64,000 nt of DNA from Ascoidea rubescens DSM 1968 (taxonomy: Eukaryota; Ascomycota; Saccharomycetes; Ascoideales; Ascoideaceae): the NCBI RefSeq assembly GCF_001661345.1, contig NW_017962931.1, positions 235,554 through 299,553 on the forward strand, written 5' to 3'. How positions within the stretch are numbered: position 1 is the first letter of the stretch; each line of letters begins with the position of its first letter. Positions 48,326 through 58,528 of this stretch are shown piece by piece. The translations under genes and the position numbers were made by a program. The notes under the pieces were generated by a model. The model saw only the letters and a list, made by a program, of their open reading frames with translations, made no database searches and was not told the DNA's origin.

Positions 48326-49411
48326 ATGCCTGCCAAAAAGTCATCACCTTCTGATATTAACCTACAAAAGATCTCCACTATCTTATCCAAGGGAAAGGAT
48401 GCTAAAATCATAGTAATGGTAGGTGCAGGTATATCTGCTACATCTGATGGCGAGCCTTTGATTCCCGACTTTAGATCTCCTGGAACTGGTTTGTTTTACA
48501 ACTTGAAAAAACTAGATCTACCTTATCCTGAAGCTGTCTTTGATATTGAATTTTTCAGAGAAAACCCAATGCCATTTTTTACTCTCTGTAAAGCCTTGCA
48601 TCCATCTTTGGTTAATTTTATTCCTACAAGGTTTCATTTTTTTTTGAAATTACTAAATGACAAAACTAATTTAATTCGAATTTTTACTCAAAATATTGAT
48701 TGTTTAGAAAGAATAGCAGGAATTCCAGAAGAAAAGATTGTTGAAGCCCATGGATCTTTTGCTTCAAATCACTGCATTAAATGTAATAAAAAATACGATG
48801 ATTCTAACATAATTATTGATGCTGTTAACAAAAAACAACCACCTCTATGCACTCAAACTGGTTGTGATGGCTATATAAAACCTTCCATTGTCTTTTATGG
48901 TGAATCTTTGCCTGAAAGGTTTCATACTTGCGCTGATTCTGATTTTGATCAAGATATTGATTTGGCAATAGTTGCTGGGACATCCTTAGCTGTTTATCCC
49001 TTTGCAAATTTAGCTTCAGAAGTTAGCAAATCTTGTCAAAGAGTATTAATTAATAACGAAAAAGTTGGAGCTTTCAAATCACATCCAAGGAAAAAAGATA
49101 TACTATCAATTGGTGATTGTGATAAAATTGCTGATTCTCTTGCAGCTTTATGTGGTTGGAAAAATGAATTAGATGAACTAATCTTAAATGCTCATACTTC
49201 TTTGAATAAACAAAAGGGAGAAGAGGAATCTGAAAATCTTAATAACATACTTAAAACAATTCAGAATGATTTGATTGAAACTCAAGTTGCTGACCTTGAA
49301 AATGCATTCACCAACCTTAAAGTTGACAATAATTCAAAAACCACTAAACAATCTGAAGACCCAAAAGAACAAAAAGTCCCAAAAGAGTCCAAAGCTCAGA
49401 AAACTCCCTAA
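48326..49411 (+). CDS. HST2: Hst2-type sirtuin, NAD-dependent protein deacetylase
   Basis: 361 aa from MPAKK at 48326 (context ACCATGCC). Class I sirtuin: removes acetyl groups from lysines such as H4K16, using NAD+. The NAD-binding GAGIS and PDFRSPGTGL motifs lie at about residues 32-55; TQNID and the catalytic His in VEAHGSF at about 117-143. The zinc site is formed by CIKC and CTQTGC. GTSLAVYPFA, VLINNEKVG and the C-terminal Lys/Ser-rich tail also fit. Size and the absence of long N-terminal extensions favour Hst2 (357 aa in S. cerevisiae) over Sir2/Hst1. The tail is Lys-Glu-Gln-rich and may hold the nuclear export and regulatory region. Confidence 0.93.
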   Translation: MPAKKSSPSDINLQKISTILSKGKDAKIIVMVGAGISATSDGEPLIPDFRSPGTGLFYNLKKLDLPYPEAVFDIEFFRENPMPFFTLCKALHPSLVNFIPTRFHFFLKLLNDKTNLIRIFTQNIDCLERIAGIPEEKIVEAHGSFASNHCIKCNKKYDDSNIIIDAVNKKQPPLCTQTGCDGYIKPSIVFYGESLPERFHTCADSDFDQDIDLAIVAGTSLAVYPFANLASEVSKSCQRVLINNEKVGAFKSHPRKKDILSIGDCDKIADSLAALCGWKNELDELILNAHTSLNKQKGEEESENLNNILKTIQNDLIETQVADLENAFTNLKVDNNSKTTKQSEDPKEQKVPKESKAQKTP

Positions 49412-49864
49412 AGACTTTAAAGATTCAAAAAAAATATCATGAATCACCCTATTAACTTGTTCAAATTTAATTAAAAAATTTATTAGAAAATTTTTGATAT
49501 TGTTTAAATTTCTTGTCATTTTGGATTGCTGCTTAAGATTTCAACTTTTCTTCTTTTATTGTTATTGCTGTTTTTTGTTTCGTGTTGACATACCATCCAA
49601 ATTTTTTCTTTATCTTTGTACTGACTCACATTTGAAATATACAAAACTTAATTTAAGGTAAAAAAAATTTTTTTGGATTTGATTCTAAAAAGTATTAATT
49701 TGATTTCCTTATATTTTAACGCCCCATATTTAACGTCAAATGCCTTTTCCAGCAGTTGCAGTACATATTTGATTTTTTTGTGTCTTTTTTACTATTCACC
49801 ATCAAAAACAACTTGAATCAACATAAATTGCTGTTTTAAGTGCTTTGAGTGTTTCTCTTTCTTC
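49412..49864. other. intergenic region after HST2
   Basis: AT-rich 3' flank. No gene seen. Confidence 0.55.
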
Positions 49865-51251
49865 TTAATTGTTAATCTTATTATCCTGCAAATAAATAAT
49901 CTTTATGTTTCCTAGTTCTTTGGTATTTCCGATTTTAGAAATTTCATTTTTCAGCGAGTTCAATTTAATTAAATTAACTAATTTTGACAAATTCTCAATT
50001 TTATAAATCAAGTTGTTAGCAAGGTTCAATTTTTTTTAATGCAATTAACTTTGAAAATCCTTTAATATTTTCGATAAAGTTATAACTCAAGCTAAGAGTT
50101 GTGAAATTGACTAATTTATCAAAATTTCCAATCGTTTTTAGAATTTTATTATTTAATAAATCCAAGCTAGTCAAATTATTGAATACATCCAAATTTTCGA
50201 TCCTATTAATTTCGTTCATTGGTAAACTCAAGTTATTTAAATTAACCAAGAAATCAACGTTTTCAACTTTACTCATTTTATTTTTTGATAAATCCAAATA
50301 CTCTAGATTGATCAGATTGTCTGGGTTTTCAATTTTTTGATGTGGGTGTTTGATATTGATATTTATTTTATATTCCTCAATTTATTACATTTTTTAATTT
50401 CAACTGCTTGTGCATCAATAATGTTTAAAATACCACAAAACATCATATTTTTATCGTTTAAATTAAATAGTGCAATAGTTCCGTTCAATTTAAGTAAATA
50501 ACAACCATTCAGATTGAATTCAATAAAATTTTCATAAATTTGTTGATTGAGATCACTAGGGTATGTGTGGCCAAAAAAAGAATGATCAGAGAAAACGTAA
50601 TCAATTTTATTTGGTCCATGAAAATCAGTACAATATGATGGTGCTTTTCTGCTTGAAATGAAAAAAAAAGTAAATTTTTGTATTTCATATCTGTGTTGAT
50701 ATCCAAAAAAAACAAACGGTAATCTGTTTGAGACTGCGAATTACTTGAAATCAACTGTCCAATCCTATCAATATTTTCAAAATGTTTGTCGCTCAATGAA
50801 GGAGCACTGTCAATAAAAATATAAAATTTTCCCCATTTATTTGACCTTGCTGATAGTAATTGATTTACCACATCAAAAGTATTTCATCTGAATTTTCAAA
50901 AAAATATCTTGAATTTTGGCAAAAATTTAATAATTGGGACTGGAATAGATAAAAGTCATCAGAATGAATCTTTAGAGTTGGTTTTTTCCAACACATTAAA
51001 GCCCATCTTTTATCTTGAGCAAACAGATAAATCAATGTTACATCTTTGAATAATGTTTTTGATACAGAAAATTTAATTGAATTACTATCTGATAAGATGA
51101 ATAACCATGATTTATCGATTGTTAGCTTCATGAATATCATATCAACCAATTAAATAGACATCGCATCATTAAAAAACTTGCCTGATGATATAATTTTTGG
51201 TTTATTTAAATCATCTTGAACTGTTAGTAAAGATAGTTCTTGAATATCCAT
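49865..51251 (-). pseudogene. broken leucine-rich-repeat gene (at least five disruptions)
   Basis: Reading the minus strand from ATG 51249-51251, coherent protein-like sequence continues through several frames. MDIQELSLL... is cut by an in-frame TAA near 51150. The sequence resumes (KSWLFILSDSN, FAQDKRWALMCWKKP), shifts near 50880 (FYIFIDSAPSLSDKHFENI), shifts in a T-run near 50,665 (DFHGPNKIDYVFSDHSFFG, NGCYLLKLNGTIALFNL), and shifts again near 50,390. It then enters SDS22-type 21-22-residue LRRs (LEYLDLSKNKMSKVENVDFL, NLTSLDLLNNKILKTI, TLSLSYNFIENIKG), shifts near 50,030, and ends with NLANNLIYKIENLSKLVN and YLQDNKINN. The original protein was about 450 aa with a C-terminal LRR solenoid. 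The N-terminal part is unrecognised. I describe the breaks only. Several homopolymer shifts could in principle be sequencing errors. Confidence 0.7.
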
Positions 51252-54200
51252 TTTCTAAAGTAAATTAGTGAATTCCTTGATTTGATGAGGGATAAGGAAT
51301 AGAACAATGAATAGCAGAAGAATAGAAGGACAGTAATCATTAAATTTAAACCACAAATTAGCAATCAACCAACAACATTGTTAAAGACAAACTGGTGTTA
51401 GGTTCAGCATACTTGGCTTGAAAAAGACCTATGTAGTCTCTCGAGTCCCAGTCATAAACCTGACCTCAATCAAATGACTTTTTAATCTAATCAGAATAAT
51501 CATAGAAAGGATTTAGCAAAACAAAATAAGCCCAATTGTTCTTGATGGTTTGTGTTAAGTCATTTCAATTGGAACTCAGATTGAAATCAAGCCTTCACAA
51601 ACATTTATAAAAATTTCATTACCCGACTGGTTAATTTAAAGCCAAAATCTAGTACAACAGGGCCTTTTTGATGTTCCCTATTGTGTAATAGCTGTCGATA
51701 CCGGCTTATGCGCAAGAAAGCTGTAGCAAATTTTCATTTTTGCAGGCTATAAAACCTCTTTTGAGAGTACTTCAGAAAGCTATTTATATTGAGATATAAC
51801 ATCAATGCTTTTGCGAGAAATTTATTTAAATTATTTGTGAATGCAGTGTTACGAATGATACTATATTGCATAGATACTTTGTAAGAGAAATGCTTTGTAT
51901 TTATATTACATTGAACGATGAAATCTTATGGTAGTTTCATAAGTTGGGTTTTTACTTCCGACTCAAATTATGGTTTTTTGTTTTATACCACAGATTAATC
52001 CGTAAACCCCAAAATAACAAGATAGATAATAATTGGAATATTTTTCTCAATAACTTATTATTATCCTTACTGTGTTCCATTGAGATATTGCACAACTAGT
52101 GTGTAAAACAAAGAAAACTTTCATAAAACATTAGTAAAAATATTTCCTAGTAAAAATTATGTTTGCTAATAGCATACTTTATTGGCTTATTTCTGTTTAA
52201 AAATCAGAACACTTAGCAAACTAACTCTTGAACAGTCCTTTGGATAAAAACACTTTATATCAAATCATTACCATTTAAACATCAACAAAATCATCAATAA
52301 TAGTCAAAGAATCTGCTGAATCAATTATTTATAATAACATTAAATAATAATGCTTTTTTTTTACAAAACTTTATGGCAATGCTTGAAAGAAATAATTAAA
52401 GTTGCAATTTTAGTTGATAAAATCACAAAAAACTATGCATTGGAGCGTCTTATTTCTAGCTGAAGCCTTTCTACAAATCCTAATGATGTCTCCATTAAGT
52501 ACTCATATTATGCCCAGCTTGATTTAATATTGCTATTGCAATCAAAATTTAGCACATATTTAATTAACTTGTCCAGAAAACTGACTGAATAAAATAAATT
52601 TCACAATCCCTAATACTGTAGTTGTTACAGAAATACAACTATAAACAATCAACTATGTTAATTTCTCAGTTCACAACCCTTTTAATGAATACACAAAACA
52701 ATCTTTTCTATTATTATCGAAATAGAACCCTAAGAAAATTTTATTGTAGATTAAGTTTCCTTCTCTAGCCCGAATTTATCCAGATTTATGTAATTGCTGG
52801 GATTTTACAAAATTGTAATTAACACATCTTTGAATTATGTTTTATTAAACAAATTATTTCACCATTAATCAATATTTTTAAACAATTTTTGAACCTAAAT
52901 TTCATAAACAACATAAGTTCTCTTGTTTATAAAGCCCGCCGTTATTATACACCAAAATCATCGTCAAAATCCAAGTCCCAACTAAATATTCAAGCATCTG
53001 CACATACCTAATAGAATATGTACTTGTTGACTTTACTTTAATTTAAACAAATAAATTCAAATTAATACCAAAAAGCGCTTGCTCCAGAAAATAAATATTC
53101 TAAACACTAAAAAGGATTTATAAAAAAATAATGCTCATCCAACCGTCTTTTCTCAATATGTTTTTACTATTAAGATTTTATGTTTAAAATTTTAAAAGCA
53201 ATGAATATTACTGCCAAAAAAAAAATAAAAAAAACAAACAAATCTCTCAAAACATTACTAGTTATACTTCAACAATGTTAAGAGAAATTCATAAAGATCA
53301 CTTTCATATTGATCAATCTTGATTTCTTTTCAAAACTGTCAAAATTTTTTGCCAGCCTTATGATAACCGCAATTTAATAGATAAAACATATCGCTAAACA
53401 AGTGTATCTATAACCAAAATCCCATACTATTATCTTTTGAATCGATTATTTAAATTAAGCAATGTCAAGACCAACTGATAACCATTGTGTTATCTTCATT
53501 TTTCATTTTCTTCCTTGTATTCATAAACCACACAACAAATTATAAACTAAATAATTTACAAGTAAAAATAAATTTAGTCAAACACACTCTATTGAATAAC
53601 TATATCTAAGGCATAATGTAACTGATTAATATGTATATTTCTTGCAGTTGCTATATTTGTCAGCACAAAACTTGAATCCATACCTGAGCACTTTTCATTG
53701 GACCTGCTGTTTAATATTTAGTCTTTCTCCATCAGATATTTAAATTATCATCCAGTTTATATTTTGTCAAATCACAACTTATCTTCAACATTCATTTACC
53801 ATAAGCACTTGCACTCTTTGATTGAAACTGGAAAATCTTCAAAAGATCATAATAATCAGAAAATTCTCATTATTATGTAATTTTCAATCTTACCATTTTT
53901 CAAATTACATAATTAAAAGAGAGTGTTTTTTTTAAAATCCAATTACAGTATTTTCTGGTATAATACGGGATTGACAGCAGTCTCAATATTAATATCATCC
54001 ACAGCAATTCATACTTTACTCTCATATACGCTCAGGTATCCTTAGATAATCCACCTCGAATACAATTATTACTCTTTCACAACTGCAACAGTTCGATCCA
54101 ACTTAATTTCAAATGATCTTTGACAAACATCATTGAACTATACCAACACAACACAACACAAACATCATAAAAATACATGCCTCATATCAAAATTTAATTC

Positions 54201-55772
54201 AATAAACACTAAATAGCACTTGAATAATTTTTCTATTACTTCTGTTGTAACTATTTTGAGTGTTTTTCGTATTCAAATAATATTGAAAATGTAAAGCAAT
54301 ATAAAGTGTTTAGAACATTCAAATATACCAACAATCATAATACAATCGAATTTGAAAAAAAGTTTAATATTCTATCTGATGATTTTTTTGATTATTCATA
54401 ACACAAATAATTCAGAACCTTACTGTTGTTTTTCTTTTTATAAAAAAGATTTTATAACTATCAATATATCTCTTAAATCACAAAAAATTAGCTTGAAAAT
54501 AATCCCATCGCAATTCTTATGATCCATACATATATCAGTCTAACTGACTAATAATGTAAAAAAAACAACTTCAAATCTATTATTCCATTTAACTATTATT
54601 AATACATTCATATATATGACACCAATAGTTTTTGTATTCAAATTCATGGTTAATTTTCCAATATATACCAGCTCCAATTGGTGTTAAACAAATCTAAATC
54701 AAATTTTATTTATTTACTATCCAAATTGCCATAATATTCTCAGATTTGAACTATTGTAAAACAATAAGCTAATTGTAAAATATAGAATTATAAACAAAAT
54801 ATGATCTTTAACATGAGCAAAAAGCCCAATGCAACTCATAAAAATCGGGTTTTTCATAAATAATTGCTACTTCAATTTTGTCAAAATTAAAACTCAATCA
54901 ATATAACGTGCAAGTTATTATCAAACTATCAACATCAAATAATATTATCAATGCACCAATAAAAATCACTATCGTGTACCTAGAAGACAATAATTTTGTG
55001 AGTTGTTCAAAACCAAAACCAAATAATAATTTATAAACATCTTATGTATCTCCATAATTTTGTGCAAGAGCTTTTTATTTTCTAATCTTGATAAGCAAAA
55101 AAACCCTGGTTTAGTATAAGTTAACTTCATATAATTTAACCAATAGATTTTAAACATTTTTATCGGCAAATATTTTTATTATTTTCCCTTGAACTTCATG
55201 TCCGATTCAAACATAAGTCAGCCAGATTTCATTAATATTATTACTGATATTGGTGATGTTCCATGAAATATACATCAGCAGTGTCAATTACTGTCCGTGC
55301 AAATGAATCATTATCAATCTTATCTTGTTCATAGACACTGTATTTTTATAATCAAGGCCATCACAGTAATTTTATGTGAAACAAATATGGACACTATTGA
55401 ATAATTGTACTTTCAAACCAAACGGTATTGAAATCCAATATTACCATTCAATTTTCATTAAATGAAAAAAAAATAAAAACATTTCTAAAACAGAACTCAA
55501 AAAAATTGACGTAATTAAAAAAAAGTAATAGTAAAAAAAGTAGAAATAAATTTTTTCAAATCTTATGATTTTGTTTTGTTAAAATTTATAGCCAATATAT
55601 TTATAGATTGATAAACCCAGATAATATAGTATTTCTGAAATTTTATTTTATTTTTGATATTGATATTGATATTGGTAATTGTATCAACTTTTCTTATCAC
55701 TTTTTCATTTGAATAATATTTTCTCTTTATCACTATTCAGTTTAAATAGCAGACAATCTTGATGTAATATAC
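51252..55772. other. 4.5-kb gene-free AT-rich region
   Basis: No credible CDS, tRNA or rRNA on either strand. The longest frame (54969-55169, minus, 66 codons) has no family resemblance beyond chance. Composition is uniformly AT-rich, without the GC-rich peaks seen at the divergent promoters elsewhere, and without obvious internal repeats. Candidate for a centromere-like or heavily decayed region. Confidence 0.5.
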
Positions 55773-56189
55773 ATGCACCTAGTTCTGTATACCATTTATA
55801 GCAACTGCCACTTTCTAACAGCTGTCAGCTTTGAGGGTGCTAACAATCCAACAGCTTTTCTGGTTCTCAGCACATTCTTGATACAACAAAGATTTCTGAT
55901 GCAAACAAGAAATCAAGATAAACCAATTCTATACAGATGCCGATGTTTATATGTTCTCTATTCTCAGCTCCTACGTTTGCGGGATGGAAGAATAAGAACC
56001 AACTCCACCAGGAATCTGCTGAGTGAGGAATTGTCCAATAATACCACGTCCCGTTGGGTGGGTTTGAGCTTGACCTATTCTTTAGCTACTGTTGTTGTTT
56101 TTAATTTGAAGAGGTTATTAATTTCAATCTCGATCGCTGAAGATTGTGTTGTGCTATCAGAAATACAGAAATACAGCAATATAGCCTAA
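55773..56189 (+). CDS. doubtful ORF, 138 codons
   Basis: An ATG-initiated frame in the gene-poor region, with somewhat higher GC than its flanks. The translation (FEGANNPTAFLVLSTF, RWVGLSLTYSLATVVVFNL) shows no recognisable domain. It may be chance or the relic of a decayed gene or mobile element. I see no promoter or family support. Confidence 0.15.
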   Translation: MHLVLYTIYSNCHFLTAVSFEGANNPTAFLVLSTFLIQQRFLMQTRNQDKPILYRCRCLYVLYSQLLRLRDGRIRTNSTRNLLSEELSNNTTSRWVGLSLTYSLATVVVFNLKRLLISISIAEDCVVLSEIQKYSNIA

Positions 56190-56761
56190 TACAAGAAATC
56201 AAGACATTTTTAAACGGGTGGTTAATGGTACACATTCAAACACTATCTCACAGTAATTTACACAATCTGACAATCAACAAAATAATTAAGCCATTTTTTG
56301 ACAAAAGGATTTGCTATTTGGGGCTATTTAGGAAAACTCAATTGAACCTTTCTAAAATTGAGATAATGGTCCAGTTCAGCCTTTTGATGGTCGTCACTGG
56401 ACTATGGGATCTATTCAATATGTAATAAGTCTCTCTATATTAGCTAGGATGGAACACCAGTCTTTGGTTATTACTGGGTTCTGTCTATATATTATTATTG
56501 GTGAATAATATGTATTTAGCTATTTATATTAAAACTTATTCCTTGATTCCTTTTTTTTTATAATTATTCTTGTCTTCTGCCTCTTTTATATTGTCAAGTA
56601 GATACTTGATTTGGGGCAATTAGTACTTGTGGCTAAAGCACGATTTGGGCTGAAACCTGTTGAACTGAGACAAAGTGTATTACCTAACAAAGTCATGTGT
56701 TAGTGGAATAATGATTCGAGCTCGATGGTCGAAGAAAAAGAAAAGAATAATTTGTTGTTTT

Positions 56762-56784
56762 AGTTTCGTCAAGCGAACGAAACT
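56762..56784. repeat. inverted repeat, 8-bp arms agtttcgt/acgaaact
   Basis: Perfect arms at 56762-56769 and 56777-56784 with a 7-nt loop. Confidence 0.9.
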
Positions 56785-56809
56785 TGGTCCGACTATTTAT
56801 AGCAAAACT

Positions 56810-56832
56810 TATCCGTATCCGAGATACGGATA
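56810..56832. repeat. inverted repeat, 9-bp arms tatccgtat/atacggata
   Basis: Perfect arms at 56810-56818 and 56824-56832 with a 5-nt loop (ccgag). Confidence 0.9.
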
Positions 56833-57427
56833 CGAAATGTATGGATAGGATAAGCAATCCGCACGATAACACAAATACAAATCAGTTGTCTAAAAAGTTA
56901 GATTGTGGATAATTACGATTCCCAAATTTCAACAAACAGAATTGAAAACACCTGAACTCACCAATCAAAAATAGAAGTGTTTTTAGCGTTAAAGAAGACC
57001 GCTCAAAAGTTTAATTGTGGGCAAATACGAAGACAATTTTCAAAAATCTATTTTTAATTATTTAAAGGTTGTTATTGTTTGCTATACAATAGAGGCAAAG
57101 TTTATTTGAAAGATCTAGGTTATAATATAAGAAAACTTAGGAGAAATGACAGTGGTGGAATAAAAATAAAAATAACGATAAAATGTAAAAGAAAAAAGAT
57201 CTGAGATGAACAATTAAATCCTCATGAATAAAAGCACAGCATGATAAAAAAAATGTAAACCAGTCATATATTTTCATGAGCGAATGCAAAATAACGACAT
57301 TAAACCAAAACCAAAACAAAAAAATAACCAAATATTAATAAATGTGTTAAAAAAAAAGGGTCCCCTTTGAAAAAGAAGTATTTTTTTCTCATATTATTGA
57401 GATCCATGTCAATTTTTTCTTTTTCTT

Positions 57428-57808
57428 TTATTCATTGAAATTGAAATTGAAACCAATATCATTCATATCATTATTTGGCTTGTAATTTTTCATTGAATTG
57501 ATGTGATAGCGCACAAAGTTTTTATTTTGCAAATCATTGGTACTTTCAATATACTTGAAAGCTTTATGTGATACCGAATTCCTTTTGACTTTTTCAATGT
57601 TTCTGCAAATTGAGATTGGATCATCATATAAAACGAGATGATCAATAAAATATTTCTTTTCGATTGAATATTCAGCTTCATTATTTGGGCTGTTAGTATG
57701 ATAGTTGAGATTATTAGGATTCATATGGAATTCGTATGCTAATTGTTTTTGGTAATGTTCTTGGACTTTCAATTGTATTGAGTGTTTATTTGATTGAAAA
57801 AAATTCAT
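57428..57808 (-). CDS. hypothetical protein, 126 aa
   Basis: ATG-initiated frame in the gene-poor region. Hydrophilic, Asn/His/Lys-rich, with an ordered-looking middle (FIDHLVLYDDPISICRNIEKV) and a FNFNFNE end. No transmembrane segment, no known domain. Amino-acid use resembles the real proteins nearby, and 126 codons without a stop is longer than most spurious frames in this AT-rich stretch, but I recognise no homolog. Confidence 0.35.
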   Translation of the reverse strand: MNFFQSNKHSIQLKVQEHYQKQLAYEFHMNPNNLNYHTNSPNNEAEYSIEKKYFIDHLVLYDDPISICRNIEKVKRNSVSHKAFKYIESTNDLQNKNFVRYHINSMKNYKPNNDMNDIGFNFNFNE

Positions 57809-58144
57809 AGATGACGTGAATTGAATCTAGGAAATTTCAATCGATTGGTGACTTGCAACTTTGAATTGATATTTGAAACGTGGAGAAATAGTCGATTTAT
57901 ATAATTTTTGAAATCAAGTTATCGTTCTCCAATTTATCAATGTAGAAGAGTATTAATATCAAGCCATGCTTAAAAGGTTGTTTTATAATCATTATCGTAG
58001 ACTGCATCTTGCATAATATCAAGCAAACGGTTTATTGTTCATAATATAAAACAATAAAGTTAAGTTTATGAGTCCATCTTCCATTATTTAAAGTTTACAA
58101 CTTTTTTCTGGTCGAGCCTCTACATTAAATAAGATCGTAAGCGC

Positions 58145-58154
58145 CTATAAATAG
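58145..58154 (+). promoter_or_regulatory. TATA-like element upstream of MGM1
   Basis: CTATAAATAG, about 375 bp upstream of the MGM1 start; function is inferred from the consensus TATAWAWR. Confidence 0.4.
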
Positions 58155-58202
58155 AAACGAAAAAAGCCCCCTTCAACACAGACCACACATTCAGACCCCA
58201 AG

Positions 58203-58238
58203 CACAAACCCCAATCACAAACCCCAATCACAAACCCC
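58203..58238. repeat. 13-bp tandem repeat (cacaaaccccaat)
   Basis: Two full copies plus ten bases of a third in the MGM1 5' region. ACCCC blocks resemble zinc-finger (stress-type CCCCT/AGGGG) sites only loosely. Confidence 0.85.
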
Positions 58239-58528
58239 TCTTCCAGCCGCTCCGTGCCGCCATCCTCAATTTGCTTCTCTTTCTCGTCCATTCGTTGTTT
58301 CTGCTGCTTCTGCTTCCAGGTCTGCCTTCTATTCTGCTACCAGTTTTATTCTGCTCTTCCTGTGTTCTTCTTGCTGCCCTTTATCAACTTGCTTTCCTTT
58401 TCCTTTCTACTCTTTCGTATACCAGCCTTCATTCTTTGCTGCTGTGTGATTATATCTTAGCCAACTACCTTCAACTTAATTTTTAATTACTTAGATCACA
58501 CACCCATATTATTTCATATTCATTTACA

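Larger units (their letters stand above)
56696..57262. mobile_element. possible solo LTR (TG...CA) with two hairpins
   Basis: A 567-bp stretch begins TGTGTTAGTGGAATAATG and ends AAACCA, flanked on both sides by GTCA. It has a TATA-like CTATTTATAG near 56793 and two perfect palindromes, at 56762-56784 and 56810-56832. TG...CA ends and a TGTTRG-GGAATAA-like start are reminiscent of Ty1/copia LTRs. The 4-bp flank match could be chance and the right boundary is uncertain. No internal retrotransposon ORFs remain nearby. Confidence 0.25.
56190..57427. other. gene-poor region with LTR-like fragment
   Basis: No supported CDS. It contains the palindromic LTR-like segment described separately (56696-57262) and AT-rich sequence. 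Confidence 0.5.
57809..58528. other. MGM1 upstream region with 13-bp repeats
   Basis: AT-rich left part; right part C-rich then T/C-rich leader. Contains the cacaaaccccaat repeat (58203-58238) and a CTATAAATAG TATA-like box at 58145-58154. No gene seen. Confidence 0.65.

Noticed and set aside
54090-54102. A tRNA B-box-like CAGTTCGATCCAA
   Set aside because: No acceptor, D arm or anticodon arm can be folded around it.
54969-55169. 66-codon frame on the minus strand with KLTYTKPGFFCLSRLENKK
   Set aside because: Weak local similarity to the KPGFLFIW segment of Kar4 is too short to mean homology; no flanking domain sequence is found.
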